DNA of 13,457 bases from an uncultured Methylococcaceae bacterium. Lineage in GTDB: Bacteria; Pseudomonadota; Gammaproteobacteria; Methylococcales; Methylomonadaceae. How positions within the stretch are numbered: the first letter of the stretch is position 1; each line of letters begins with the position of its first letter. A model generated the notes under the pieces. That model was given only the letters and a program-made list of their open reading frames with translations, made no database searches and had not been told where the DNA came from. The stretch covers positions 1-13,457 of the forward strand of contig CAIQND010000389.1 of NCBI GenBank assembly GCA_903873045.1, written 5' to 3'. Below, piece after piece: positions 7,190 to 13,457 of the stretch. The position numbers and the translations under genes are program-made.

Positions 7190-8116
7190 CTACGGAGTAC
7201 GATCTATATCTGCGCCTTCTTTGACCGGGATCATCAAATCTTCAGGGCTTATGCCCAATAATAAAGCCATCGGACTGGCAATAAAAATAGACGAATAGGT
7301 GCCAAAAAAGACGCCAAACAGCAGCACAATGGAAAAATTATGGATAATTTCACCGCCCAGAAAAAACAGGGAAACCAGTACCAAGATAACCGTTAAAGAA
7401 GTCATAATGGTTCGACTTAAAGTGACATTAACCGAGATATTCATAATTTCTTCAGTCGACTTATTTCTCATTAGCCGAAAATTTTCACGGATACGGTCAT
7501 AAACCACAATAGTATCATTCAAGGAATAACCGATCAGCGCCAGCACGGCTGCCAATACCGTCAAATCAAATTCCAGGCCTAAAATGGAAAATAACCCCAA
7601 GGTAACCACCACATCATGAATCGTCGCGATGACGGCACCGGTAGAAAACTTCCACTCAAAGCGCCAGGCAATATAAATCAAAATACCTATCGTTGAATAT
7701 AACAACGCCAAAAAACCGTCTTCAGCCAAATCGTCACCGACTTGTGGCCCCACAAATTCAACGCGTCGAACACTGGCGGGTTCTGCGGTTGTTTTGTTAA
7801 TCGCTTCCAGTACCTTGGTGCTTAAGTCGGCACTGCTCACGCCTTCGTGGGGTTTTAACCGAATCAAGACATCTTTTGCCGTGCCAAAATTCTGCACAGT
7901 GGCATCGTCAAAACCTTCAGTATCCAAGGTATTGCGCAGTACCGTTAAATCTGCCGCTTTTTGATAACCCACTTCAATCAGGGTGCCGCCGGTAAAATCA
8001 ATACCCATCTGCAAGCCGCGAACAGCCAGCGATCCTATTGAGATAATCATCAGCACACCGGAAAATATCAGTGCTATATTTCGGTTACCTATAAAATTTA
8101 TATTTGTCGTCTTCAT
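7190..8116 (-). CDS. secF: Protein translocase subunit SecF
   Basis: SecF pairs with SecD as an RND-like, proton-driven inner-membrane complex that helps pull secreted proteins out of the SecYEG channel on the periplasmic side. The 308-residue protein has a first membrane helix at about 13-33, then the MGIDFTGGTLIEVGY signature at 37-51. A small periplasmic domain extends to about 130, followed by five more membrane helices between about 135 and 290. The transmembrane motif SLNDTIVVYDRIREN at 198-212 contains Asp201, matching the essential Asp213 of E. coli, and Arg235 (TLSRTIMTS) corresponds to E. coli Arg247. It is slightly shorter than E. coli SecF (323). AAGAAG stands upstream of the ATG as a possible ribosome site. 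It is separated from secD by a 91-base spacer rich in alternative hairpins. Confidence 0.98.
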   Translation of the reverse strand: MKTTNINFIGNRNIALIFSGVLMIISIGSLAVRGLQMGIDFTGGTLIEVGYQKAADLTVLRNTLDTEGFDDATVQNFGTAKDVLIRLKPHEGVSSADLSTKVLEAINKTTAEPASVRRVEFVGPQVGDDLAEDGFLALLYSTIGILIYIAWRFEWKFSTGAVIATIHDVVVTLGLFSILGLEFDLTVLAAVLALIGYSLNDTIVVYDRIRENFRLMRNKSTEEIMNISVNVTLSRTIMTSLTVILVLVSLFFLGGEIIHNFSIVLLFGVFFGTYSSIFIASPMALLLGISPEDLMIPVKEGADIDRTP

Positions 8117-8137
8117 ATTTTATTCTTCTTAAGGTAT

Positions 8138-8206
8138 GGGCAATCCTGTGTGGCTGCCCTTGGATTGCTTGAATCAAGGGCATCCGTGAAGGATGCCCCT
8201 ACAGGG
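8138..8206. repeat. Overlapping alternative hairpins between secD and secF
   Basis: The secD-secF spacer holds several short inverted repeats that cannot all form together. GGGCATCC (8178-8185) pairs with GGATGCCC (8191-8198) over the loop GTGAA. TGCCCTTG (8155-8162) pairs perfectly with CAAGGGCA (8175-8182), sharing bases with the first hairpin. GCAATCC (8140-8146) pairs with GGATTGC (8162-8168). CCCT/AGGG (8197-8206) lies just beyond the secD stop codon. The block looks like an intergenic palindromic repeat, and in the mRNA it sits between two genes whose products are needed in equal amounts. There is no T-run after the stems, so a strong intrinsic terminator is unlikely. Confidence 0.7.
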
Positions 8207-8207
8207 T

Positions 8208-10055
8208 CTAAATGGATAATTTCTCAACCCTGCGGTTACCATACACCCAATTAATCACCATCCGCGTGCCGGTGATTGCCGTAAACATGGACGATAAAAT
8301 CCCGATAATCAGCGTGACCGCAAAACCTTTAATGGAACCCGTACCAAAAGCAAACAACACCACCGCAACCACAAGATTGGTGAAATGGGAGTCAAGAATG
8401 GTGGCAAAAGCTTTATCGTAGCCAATAAAAATGGCCGATTGCGGCGTATTACCATTGTTAATCTCTTCTTTAATCCGTTCAAATATCAACACGTTGGCAT
8501 CAACAGACATACCTACCGTCAAGATAATCCCGGCAATACCCGGTAACGTTAACGTCGCCTGCAACATTGATAAGATGGCGACAACAATCACCACGTTAAA
8601 CGCCAACGCAAGATTGGCGATCATGCCGAACAGTCGGTAATAAACCGCCATAAACAGCACAACCAAACCAAAACCTACCACAAACGACAACATGCCTTTA
8701 TCAATGTTGTCTTGCCCAAGACTTGGCCCTACCGTACGTTCTTCAACAATATCAACCGGCGCGGCCAAGGCGCCCGCCCTTAACAACAGTGACAAATTAC
8801 GTGCTTCCTGCGGACTGTCCAAACCTGTAGTTTGAAAACGTTTACTAAATACGCCCTGGATAGTGGCTACATTGATAACTTTCTCAACTTTCTCTTTATG
8901 ACGTACTTTTTGACCGTTGACTATTTTTGTCTCGACTTTATATTCTATAAAGACCACCGCCATTGGCTTGCCAACACTAACTTGGGTGGTTTTAGCCATC
9001 TTGGCCGCACCCACGCCGTTCAAGGAAATATTAACCGAAGGCCTGCCGTCCTGATCTTGACCGGAAGACGCATCAACAATTTGGTCGCCCGTCACAATAA
9101 CGCGACGATCCAACAGGATTGGATTACCCTTTTTTTCATAATACAAGCGACTGCCAACCGGAACATGACCGGCAACGGCTTGCTGCACATCATGTTCAGT
9201 ATCGACCAGGCGATATTCCAAGGTAGCCGTCGTACCCAAAATTTCCTTGGCACGCGTCGTATCCTGAACACCCGGCAATTGCACCATGATGCGATTTTCA
9301 CCTTGTTGCTGAATGACCGGTTCGGCAACCCCTAACTCGTTTACGCGGTTACGCAAAGTCGTCATGTTTTGCGACACGGCAAATTTTTTGATTTCGCGCA
9401 CTTCTTTTTCAGACACTTTTAGCCAAACCTGATCTTGGTTTTCCGGCTCGGTAATATCCAGAGTACGAAAATCTTTAGCCAGAAGATCCATCAGTGCGGG
9501 CTTATCTTCTGGTGACTTCAGTGTGATTTTTATAAAGCCGTTATCTTTGGCAACAGACTGATAACGCATCTTTGCACTTCTTAAGGCCAGACGTAAATCA
9601 TCGTTATAGCGGTCTTCAGCTTGCTTGGCCGCAGCATCCATATCCACTTCCAACAGAAAATGTACCCCACCCCGTAAATCGAGTCCCAAATACATCGCTT
9701 CAGCACCCAAAGCTCGCAACCAAGCGGGGGTTGTAGGTGCCAGATTTAAGGCAACCGTATAATTACTGCCCATCTTGTCTCTTAATAAATCAGCGACTTT
9801 AAGCTGATCATCAGTATTGGTAAACCTCGCTAAAATACGTCCGTCTTTAAACTCAAACGCTTTTAAGGGGACACCGACCGTTTTAATTTCAGACTCGATC
9901 TGATTTGCCTGATCCTGCGCTATGAGCGTAGTTTGTGTCGATGACACCTGAACCGACGGATCATCACCGTATAAATTAGGTAATGAATAAATAATCCCGA
10001 TGCCAAAAACAATCAGGACTAATAGATTTTTCCAAAGGGGGAAATGGTTTTGCAT
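8208..10055 (-). CDS. secD: Protein translocase subunit SecD
   Basis: SecD is the larger partner of SecF in the inner-membrane SecDF complex that uses the proton gradient for late steps of protein export. The 615-residue protein is the same length as the E. coli one. It has a first membrane helix at about 10-25 and the motif YLGLDLRGGVHFLLEVD at 122-138. The large periplasmic P1 region reaches to about 450 and includes the conserved LRNRVNELGVAEPVIQQQG at 234-252. Five more membrane helices lie between about 454 and 605. Asp519 in SVDANVLIFERIKEE matches the essential Asp519 of E. coli SecD. The gene lies 70 bases after yajC and 91 bases before secF, the standard yajC-secD-secF order. It ends in TAG directly next to the hairpin-rich spacer. 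Confidence 0.98.
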   Translation of the reverse strand: MQNHFPLWKNLLVLIVFGIGIIYSLPNLYGDDPSVQVSSTQTTLIAQDQANQIESEIKTVGVPLKAFEFKDGRILARFTNTDDQLKVADLLRDKMGSNYTVALNLAPTTPAWLRALGAEAMYLGLDLRGGVHFLLEVDMDAAAKQAEDRYNDDLRLALRSAKMRYQSVAKDNGFIKITLKSPEDKPALMDLLAKDFRTLDITEPENQDQVWLKVSEKEVREIKKFAVSQNMTTLRNRVNELGVAEPVIQQQGENRIMVQLPGVQDTTRAKEILGTTATLEYRLVDTEHDVQQAVAGHVPVGSRLYYEKKGNPILLDRRVIVTGDQIVDASSGQDQDGRPSVNISLNGVGAAKMAKTTQVSVGKPMAVVFIEYKVETKIVNGQKVRHKEKVEKVINVATIQGVFSKRFQTTGLDSPQEARNLSLLLRAGALAAPVDIVEERTVGPSLGQDNIDKGMLSFVVGFGLVVLFMAVYYRLFGMIANLALAFNVVIVVAILSMLQATLTLPGIAGIILTVGMSVDANVLIFERIKEEINNGNTPQSAIFIGYDKAFATILDSHFTNLVVAVVLFAFGTGSIKGFAVTLIIGILSSMFTAITGTRMVINWVYGNRRVEKLSI

Positions 10056-10083
10056 GTGTTATTCCAATAATTAAACCGTGCAT

Positions 10084-10099
10084 CAGCTTGCTCAAGCTG
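10084..10099. repeat. Small palindrome in the yajC-secD spacer
   Basis: CAGCTT and AAGCTG form a six-base stem around GCTC, and flanking TCAGC and GCTGA (10083-10087 and 10102-10106) offer an alternative pairing. It lies in the 70-base gap between yajC and secD. I see no T-run, so its effect, if any, would be on mRNA structure or stability near the secD ribosome site. Confidence 0.4.
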
Positions 10100-10125
10100 T
10101 TGCTGACTGGCTACGCGCTACAATA

Positions 10126-10476
10126 TTAAACTTTAACTATTTTTTTAGTTATCGCTTTATAAGTTCCTTTTGGCATCATGCTTTCAATGCTTTGGCGCTG
10201 CACTTGAATGAAGGTATTATCCGCGATTTCAATCTTGACAAAATTATCGTCCAAATCGACAATTTTACCTAAAATCCCACCAGAGGTTACTACTTCAGCG
10301 CCTTTGCTTATTGCAGCAATCATTTGTTTCTTTTCTTTGGTGCGCTTGGATTGGGGGCGCAGAAACAAAAAGTAAAAAAAGGCCAGAATACCCAGTGGAA
10401 ACAGCATACCTTCAAGACCTGGTTGTTGCGTGGCAGCAGGTGCTGCCGCTAAAGCGTCAGAAATAAAAAAACTCAT
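10126..10476 (-). CDS. yajC: Sec translocon accessory protein YajC
   Basis: YajC is a small single-span inner-membrane protein that co-purifies with SecD and SecF and with the translocon; it is not essential in E. coli. From the chosen ATG it has 116 residues. The opening MSFFISDALA is nearly identical to that of E. coli YajC. There is one membrane helix at about 23-39 (GMLFPLGILAFFYFLFL), the conserved RPQSKRTKEKK at 40-50, and a C-terminal domain with KGAEVVTSGGILGKIV at 58-73. A TTG 12 bases upstream would add four residues, but GAGGA stands 5 bases before the ATG and clearly decides the start. The gene lies 40 bases after tgt, as in many gammaproteobacteria. Confidence 0.97.
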   Translation of the reverse strand: MSFFISDALAAAPAATQQPGLEGMLFPLGILAFFYFLFLRPQSKRTKEKKQMIAAISKGAEVVTSGGILGKIVDLDDNFVKIEIADNTFIQVQRQSIESMMPKGTYKAITKKIVKV

Positions 10477-10481
10477 GATTA

Positions 10482-10486
10482 TCCTC
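10482..10486 (-). promoter_or_regulatory. Ribosome binding site of yajC
   Basis: On the minus strand GAGGA ends five bases before the ATG at 10476. It is the clearest Shine-Dalgarno in the window. It overlaps and so rules out the alternative TTG start at 10488. Confidence 0.75.
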
Positions 10487-10516
10487 AAATTCTATAGTAA
10501 TTAAAAAATCTTGTTA

Positions 10517-11650
10517 TTATGCCATAGACGGCATAGATTTTCCTCGTTGTTGGTAAAACTGCCGGACAAAAATATCCAGCTCCTGCTTTTCAATCGCATC
10601 ACGCAAGCCCTGCATCAGGCCCAAATAATAATGCAGGTTATGTAAGGTATTCAGCCTTGAACCCAGCATTTCCTTACATTTATCCAGATGACGCAAATAG
10701 GCTCTTGAATAATTCCGGCAAGTATAGCAGTCACAGGACTCATCCAGCGGCGTGTTATCAAACTCGTATTGACTGTTCCTGATTTTTACCACGCCAAAGC
10801 TGGTAAACAAATGTCCGTTACGTGCATTACGTGTGGGCATGACACAATCAAACATATCAATACCGCGTCGAACGGCTTCAACCAGGTCTTCCGGCGTACC
10901 CACACCCATTAAATAGCGAGGCTTATCAACCGGCATTTTGCTATGAATGGCATCCAGTGTCGCCATCATTTCTTCTTTGGGCTCTCCTACGGACAAACCG
11001 CCAATCGCATAACCATCAAAACCGATATCCAGTAAACCGTCTATCGACTCCTGACGCAAATGTTCATACATACCCCCTTGAACGATACCAAACAACGCAG
11101 ACAAATTATCGCCATGCGCCGTTTTACTCCTCGCCGCCCATCGCAACGATAAGCGCATAGAATCGGCGGCTTCGTTAACGGTGGCCGGATAAGGCGTACA
11201 CTCGTCAAAAATCATCACGATATCCGACCCCAAATCACGCTGCACCTGCATGGACTCTTCAGGCCCCATAAAAATAGCACTGCCGTTTATCGGCGATTTA
11301 AAGGTGACACCTTTTTCGGTGATTTTTCTTAACGCCCCCAAACTGAACACTTGAAAACCGCCGGAATCGGTCAGAATCGGTTTGTCCCAATGCATAAAGT
11401 CATGCAAATCACCATGCGCCTTGATCACACCTGTCGTTGGTCGCAGCATTAAATGAAAGGTATTACCCAAAATAATTTGCGCCCCAACACTCGTCAGGTC
11501 TTCCGGTGTTAATGATTTAACGGCGCCATAAGTGCCAACCGGCATAAAAATCGGCGTTTCTACCACGCCACGGTCAAAAGTAAGACGTCCACGCCGTGCA
11601 TGACCGTCAGTATTAATTAAATTAAATTCCATGCCAAAATATTTGCTCAT
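10517..11650 (-). CDS. tgt: tRNA-guanine transglycosylase
   Basis: Tgt exchanges guanine 34 for the queuosine precursor preQ1 in tRNAs with GUN anticodons. The 377-residue product has LTDSGGFQVFSL at 93-104 with Asp95 (E. coli Asp89), FDECTPYP at 148-155, FGIVQGGMY at 187-195 and GIDMFDCVMPTRNARNG at 263-279. In the last, Asp268 corresponds to the catalytic nucleophile Asp264 of E. coli. Zinc ligands are Cys306, Cys308, Cys311 and His337. The ATG at 11650 is used here, but an in-frame ATG at 11632 (MEFNLINTDGHARRG) aligns exactly with the E. coli N-terminus; neither has a good Shine-Dalgarno. A GATAAT at 11671-11666 (minus strand) or TTGAAC plus TGTACT with 17-base spacing slightly further upstream could be its promoter; both are weak. 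It is followed after 40 bases by yajC. Confidence 0.98.
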   Translation of the reverse strand: MSKYFGMEFNLINTDGHARRGRLTFDRGVVETPIFMPVGTYGAVKSLTPEDLTSVGAQIILGNTFHLMLRPTTGVIKAHGDLHDFMHWDKPILTDSGGFQVFSLGALRKITEKGVTFKSPINGSAIFMGPEESMQVQRDLGSDIVMIFDECTPYPATVNEAADSMRLSLRWAARSKTAHGDNLSALFGIVQGGMYEHLRQESIDGLLDIGFDGYAIGGLSVGEPKEEMMATLDAIHSKMPVDKPRYLMGVGTPEDLVEAVRRGIDMFDCVMPTRNARNGHLFTSFGVVKIRNSQYEFDNTPLDESCDCYTCRNYSRAYLRHLDKCKEMLGSRLNTLHNLHYYLGLMQGLRDAIEKQELDIFVRQFYQQRGKSMPSMA

Positions 11651-11797
11651 AAATGAAGGTTGCAGATTATCCAGCCTTTTTGGGATTTAGTACAATAAAC
11701 CATTGTGTTATGTTCAAAAATAGCAACTTCTTGTTACCCGCAGACTGTATTTTTAATTAAATCCGCCCAGACAATCTGCCTGTCAATAAGCGGTTAT

Positions 11798-11877
11798 TAA
11801 CCACGCAACCTGTTCCGGGCGTAAGCCTAAGGGACAAAAAATTTTCTTTCTTCGTGTCTTCGTGGTGATAATCTTTT
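11798..11877. repeat. Direct repeat, copy 1 (ACCACG...CGTGGT)
   Basis: This 80-base copy begins TAACCACGCAACCTGTTCCG and ends CGTGGTGATAATCTTTT. Within it, ACCACG (11800-11805) and CGTGGT (11861-11866) form short terminal inverted repeats. A close second copy is at 12057-12145 in the same orientation. Differences are scattered substitutions, one single-base difference in an A/T run, and a ten-base insertion in copy 2. Confidence 0.85.
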
Positions 11878-11932
11878 ACTCAATCTTCAAGTTTTTAATT
11901 CTTGATTTTGGTGAGACAGTTATAACAAACAA

Positions 11933-12058
11933 TAGGCGTAGGCCGGAATAAGACCACCCAAGCGTAGCGCGTGGTGGTGTTTCCGGCACACTCATTCCGG
12001 ATGCCGGAAACGCTTGTTCTCGCTTGCGCTCGAAAAGCCTTATTCCGGTCTACGCCTA
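11933..12058. repeat. 126-base foldback element (GTAGGCCGGAATAAG type)
   Basis: The terminal arms TAGGCGTAGGCCGGAATAAG (11933-11952) and its reverse complement at 12039-12058 match in 19 of 20 positions. Inside are further inverted repeats: ACCACC (11953-11958) with GGTGGT (11973-11978), and GTTTCCGGCA (11979-11988) with TGCCGGAAAC (12002-12011), the latter a perfect ten-base stem. It encodes nothing and has the form of a non-autonomous palindromic element, resembling in style the REP/BIME-like repeats of enterobacteria. Its last two bases (TA) are also the first two of direct repeat copy 2. Confidence 0.85.
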
Positions 12059-12145
12059 ACCACGCATCCTGTTCCGGACGTAAGATTAAGGGACAAAAAC
12101 TTTCTTTCTTCGCGCCCCTTCGTGTCTTCGTGGTGATAATCTTTT
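12057..12145. repeat. Direct repeat, copy 2 (ACCACG...CGTGGT)
   Basis: This is the 89-base second copy of the unit at 11798-11877, in the same orientation and abutting the right end of the foldback element. ACCACG (12059-12064) and CGTGGT (12129-12134) are its short inverted ends. Relative to copy 1 it has ten extra bases (about CGCGCCCCTT, near 12111-12120) in the CTTTCTTCG...TTCGTGTCTTCG part, which looks like a slip or imperfect duplication of a TTCG-rich run. Confidence 0.85.
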
Positions 12146-12250
12146 GAGATTTTTTCCGGACTTATCTACGACCGGGTAATTCCTAAAAACTTGTCATTCA
12201 TATAAATGGTGTTAAATTTAAAAAAAAGAATCGCAATAGTAAAGTTCCGC

Positions 12251-12280
12251 CCTATTATATATAGGCACTATTACAATAGT
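12251..12280. promoter_or_regulatory. Pair of AT-rich palindromes, possible operator
   Basis: CCTATTATATATAGG (12251-12265, imperfect palindrome) is followed directly by ACTATT-AC-AATAGT (12267-12280, perfect six-base arms). CAATAGTA occurs twice (12232-12239 and 12274-12281), both times followed within a few bases by TTCCG. The block sits about 180 bases before the NhaD-like start and between its two candidate promoters. A binding site for a regulator is possible but unproven; AT-rich intergenic DNA yields such palindromes by chance. Confidence 0.3.
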
Positions 12281-12461
12281 ATTCCGGTTTTTTTAAATAG
12301 TTTTACAGCTTTGTTTAAACTTCCCTTAAAATAGACAAAGCAAACAACATCCAGTCAAAACAGGCTTCAAGATTAGGCGCATTTTATAAGTCATTGGCAG
12401 TCGATTTTTATAAACTGCTTTATTCGTTTCGTCTTTTCTTAAATTAACATTCAGTTATCAA

Positions 12462-13457
12462 ATGAATAGCAAATCATTAACGTTAGTAAGCTTTGCATTA
12501 TTGCTCTTACCTGCCGAAGCCTTTGCTGGCGAAGCGTTAAGTGCGGCCAAATCATTAAACTTAACACAGCATATCGTCGGTTATCTTTCGATAGCCCTCA
12601 CCGTTTTGGCATACATTGCAGCGATGTCGGAAGAAGTCATCGCACTGCGCAAGTCAAAACCGATGGTCTTGGGTTCGGCGCTCGTGTGGTTTGCAATATG
12701 TATTTACTATGCCTTGAACGGCGAAGCCAAAGTGGCGGCTGTTGCATTTGAAAGCAATCTACTGGCTTATATCGAATTGTTTTTGTTTATCCTGGTGTCA
12801 ATGACCTACCTAAACGCCATGGAAGAACGCGGTGTTTTCGATGCCCTCAGGATTTGGCTGCTAAGTCGGCAATTCAGCTACCGACAATTATTCTGGATTA
12901 CCGGCGTTCTTGCCTTTCTGCTGTCTACCGTAATCAATGGAATGGCGGCCGGCCTTTTAATGGGGGCTGTTGCTGCGGCAGTAGGGAAATACAAGAAAGA
13001 ATTTGTCGCGCTGGCGTGTGTCAACATCGTTGTAGCGGCCAATGCCGGCGGTACGTTCAGTCCTTTGGGCGGCATCTCGACACTGTTCGTATGGCAAAAT
13101 AAAATCCTGCCTTTCCATGAATTCTTTACCCTTGCTATTCCCTGTTTGGTCAATTTTCTTGTGCCTGCACTGGTCATGCATTTTTTCGTGCCTAAAGAAA
13201 CACCCGCCGCCTCCACTAGCGTCATTTGGCTGCGCCGTGGCAGCAAGCGGGTTATTGCACTTTTCATCGTGACACTCCTTATTACCGTCTCTTCTAATAT
13301 TCTTCTGGAATTGCCACCTGCCGCCGGCATGATGACCGGGCTTGGTTTACTCCAGTTTTTCAGCTTTTACCTGACCAAGACAGCCATCGAAATCCCAAGT
13401 GACTTTGCGCATGTTTATAAACTTTTTCAGGTAGAAGTTCCCAGCGACAATAAAAAA
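12462..13457 (+). CDS. NhaD-like sodium/proton antiporter family protein (partial, 3' end missing)
   Basis: The frame is open from this ATG to the window edge (332 codons), about two thirds of a usual NhaD-type protein (ArsB/NhaD, ion transporter superfamily). Residues 1-22 look like a signal peptide or first helix (LVSFALLLLPAEAFA). Hydrophobic segments follow at about 38-54, 68-85, 103-118, 144-158, 161-175, 181-195, 216-235 and 248-265. Family marks are MSEEVIALRKSKPMVL at 55-70, ELFLFILVSMTYLNAMEERGVF at 105-126 (the Glu105 helix) and AANAGGTFSPLGGIST at 192-207. The acidic residues expected in the NhaD ion site are replaced: residues 158-161 read INGM where a DN-type pair is usual, and residue 204 is Gly where NhaD has Asp. 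Function as a true Na+/H+ antiporter is therefore uncertain. No clear Shine-Dalgarno is seen. It is divergent from tgt. Confidence 0.85.
   Translation, partial: MNSKSLTLVSFALLLLPAEAFAGEALSAAKSLNLTQHIVGYLSIALTVLAYIAAMSEEVIALRKSKPMVLGSALVWFAICIYYALNGEAKVAAVAFESNLLAYIELFLFILVSMTYLNAMEERGVFDALRIWLLSRQFSYRQLFWITGVLAFLLSTVINGMAAGLLMGAVAAAVGKYKKEFVALACVNIVVAANAGGTFSPLGGISTLFVWQNKILPFHEFFTLAIPCLVNFLVPALVMHFFVPKETPAASTSVIWLRRGSKRVIALFIVTLLITVSSNILLELPPAAGMMTGLGLLQFFSFYLTKTAIEIPSDFAHVYKLFQVEVPSDNKK

Larger units (their letters stand above)
11651..12461. other. Long intergenic region between divergent tgt and the NhaD-like gene
   Basis: I find no credible gene in this stretch. It holds two direct repeat copies, a foldback element between them and AT-rich palindromes, listed separately. 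It must carry promoters for both divergent genes. For the rightward gene, candidates are TTGTCA (12191-12196) with TAAATT (12213-12218), spacing 16, and TTTACA (12302-12307) with TAAAAT (12327-12332), spacing 19 and so less ideal. The second would leave an untranslated leader of about 120 bases. No transfer RNA, riboswitch or strong terminator was recognised. Confidence 0.7.

Noticed and set aside
7166..7193. Terminator of secF
   Set aside because: The stem is short with a bulge and large loop, there is no following T-run, and it overlaps the ndk -35 box.
8832..9335. A 167-codon open frame antisense to secD
   Set aside because: It lies wholly opposite conserved SecD sequence, has no recognisable motif or ribosome site, and is explained by the codon pattern of secD.
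10477..10488. TTG start giving a longer YajC
   Set aside because: GAGGA overlaps it at proper distance from the ATG at 10476, and MSFFISDA matches the known YajC opening.
11798..12145. A short CRISPR array
   Set aside because: Only two long, diverged copies, separated by a palindromic element and other sequence; no regular spacers and no cas genes.
12878..13330. A 150-codon open frame antisense to the NhaD-like gene
   Set aside because: The plus-strand frame has family motifs and membrane segments; the opposite frame is low-complexity and has no family resemblance.

Overview
The window reads as housekeeping chromosome from a gammaproteobacterium. The gene set and order (tgt, yajC, secD, secF, ndk, rlmN, pilW, hisS, yfgM, bamB, der) is typical of that class. 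Type IV pilus PilW and the style of the intergenic foldback repeats would suit a methanotroph-like lineage (Methylococcales), but that finer placement is recalled from memory and is weak.

Layout: eleven complete genes run leftwards (minus strand) from 11650 to 19. In transcription order, tgt, yajC, secD and secF form a queuosine-tRNA and protein-export block. Then come ndk (with its own good promoter), rlmN and pilW, which overlap each other, and hisS 17 bases further on. After a 267-base gap filled with foldback repeats, yfgM, bamB and der are tightly packed (one-base overlap, then a three-base gap). A roughly 810-base region without genes (11651-12461) holds two direct repeat copies around a 126-base foldback element, plus small AT-rich palindromes. 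A divergent plus-strand gene for an NhaD-like membrane antiporter starts at 12462 and runs off the right edge.

How the genes work together: YajC, SecD and SecF pull secreted proteins through SecYEG. YfgM is a Sec-associated periplasmic chaperone partner, BamB helps insert outer-membrane proteins, and PilW supports type IV pilus secretin assembly, so about half the window serves envelope biogenesis. Tgt, RlmN, HisS and Der serve tRNA modification, rRNA/tRNA methylation, tRNA charging and ribosome assembly. Ndk balances nucleoside triphosphates.

I see no convincing new multi-gene system. The most interesting items are the NhaD-like protein, which lacks the acidic residues known to be needed in characterised NhaD antiporters, and four structured intergenic repeats, two of which sit inside otherwise co-transcribed gene clusters. 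The rodZ and ispG genes that often lie between pilW and hisS are absent here.
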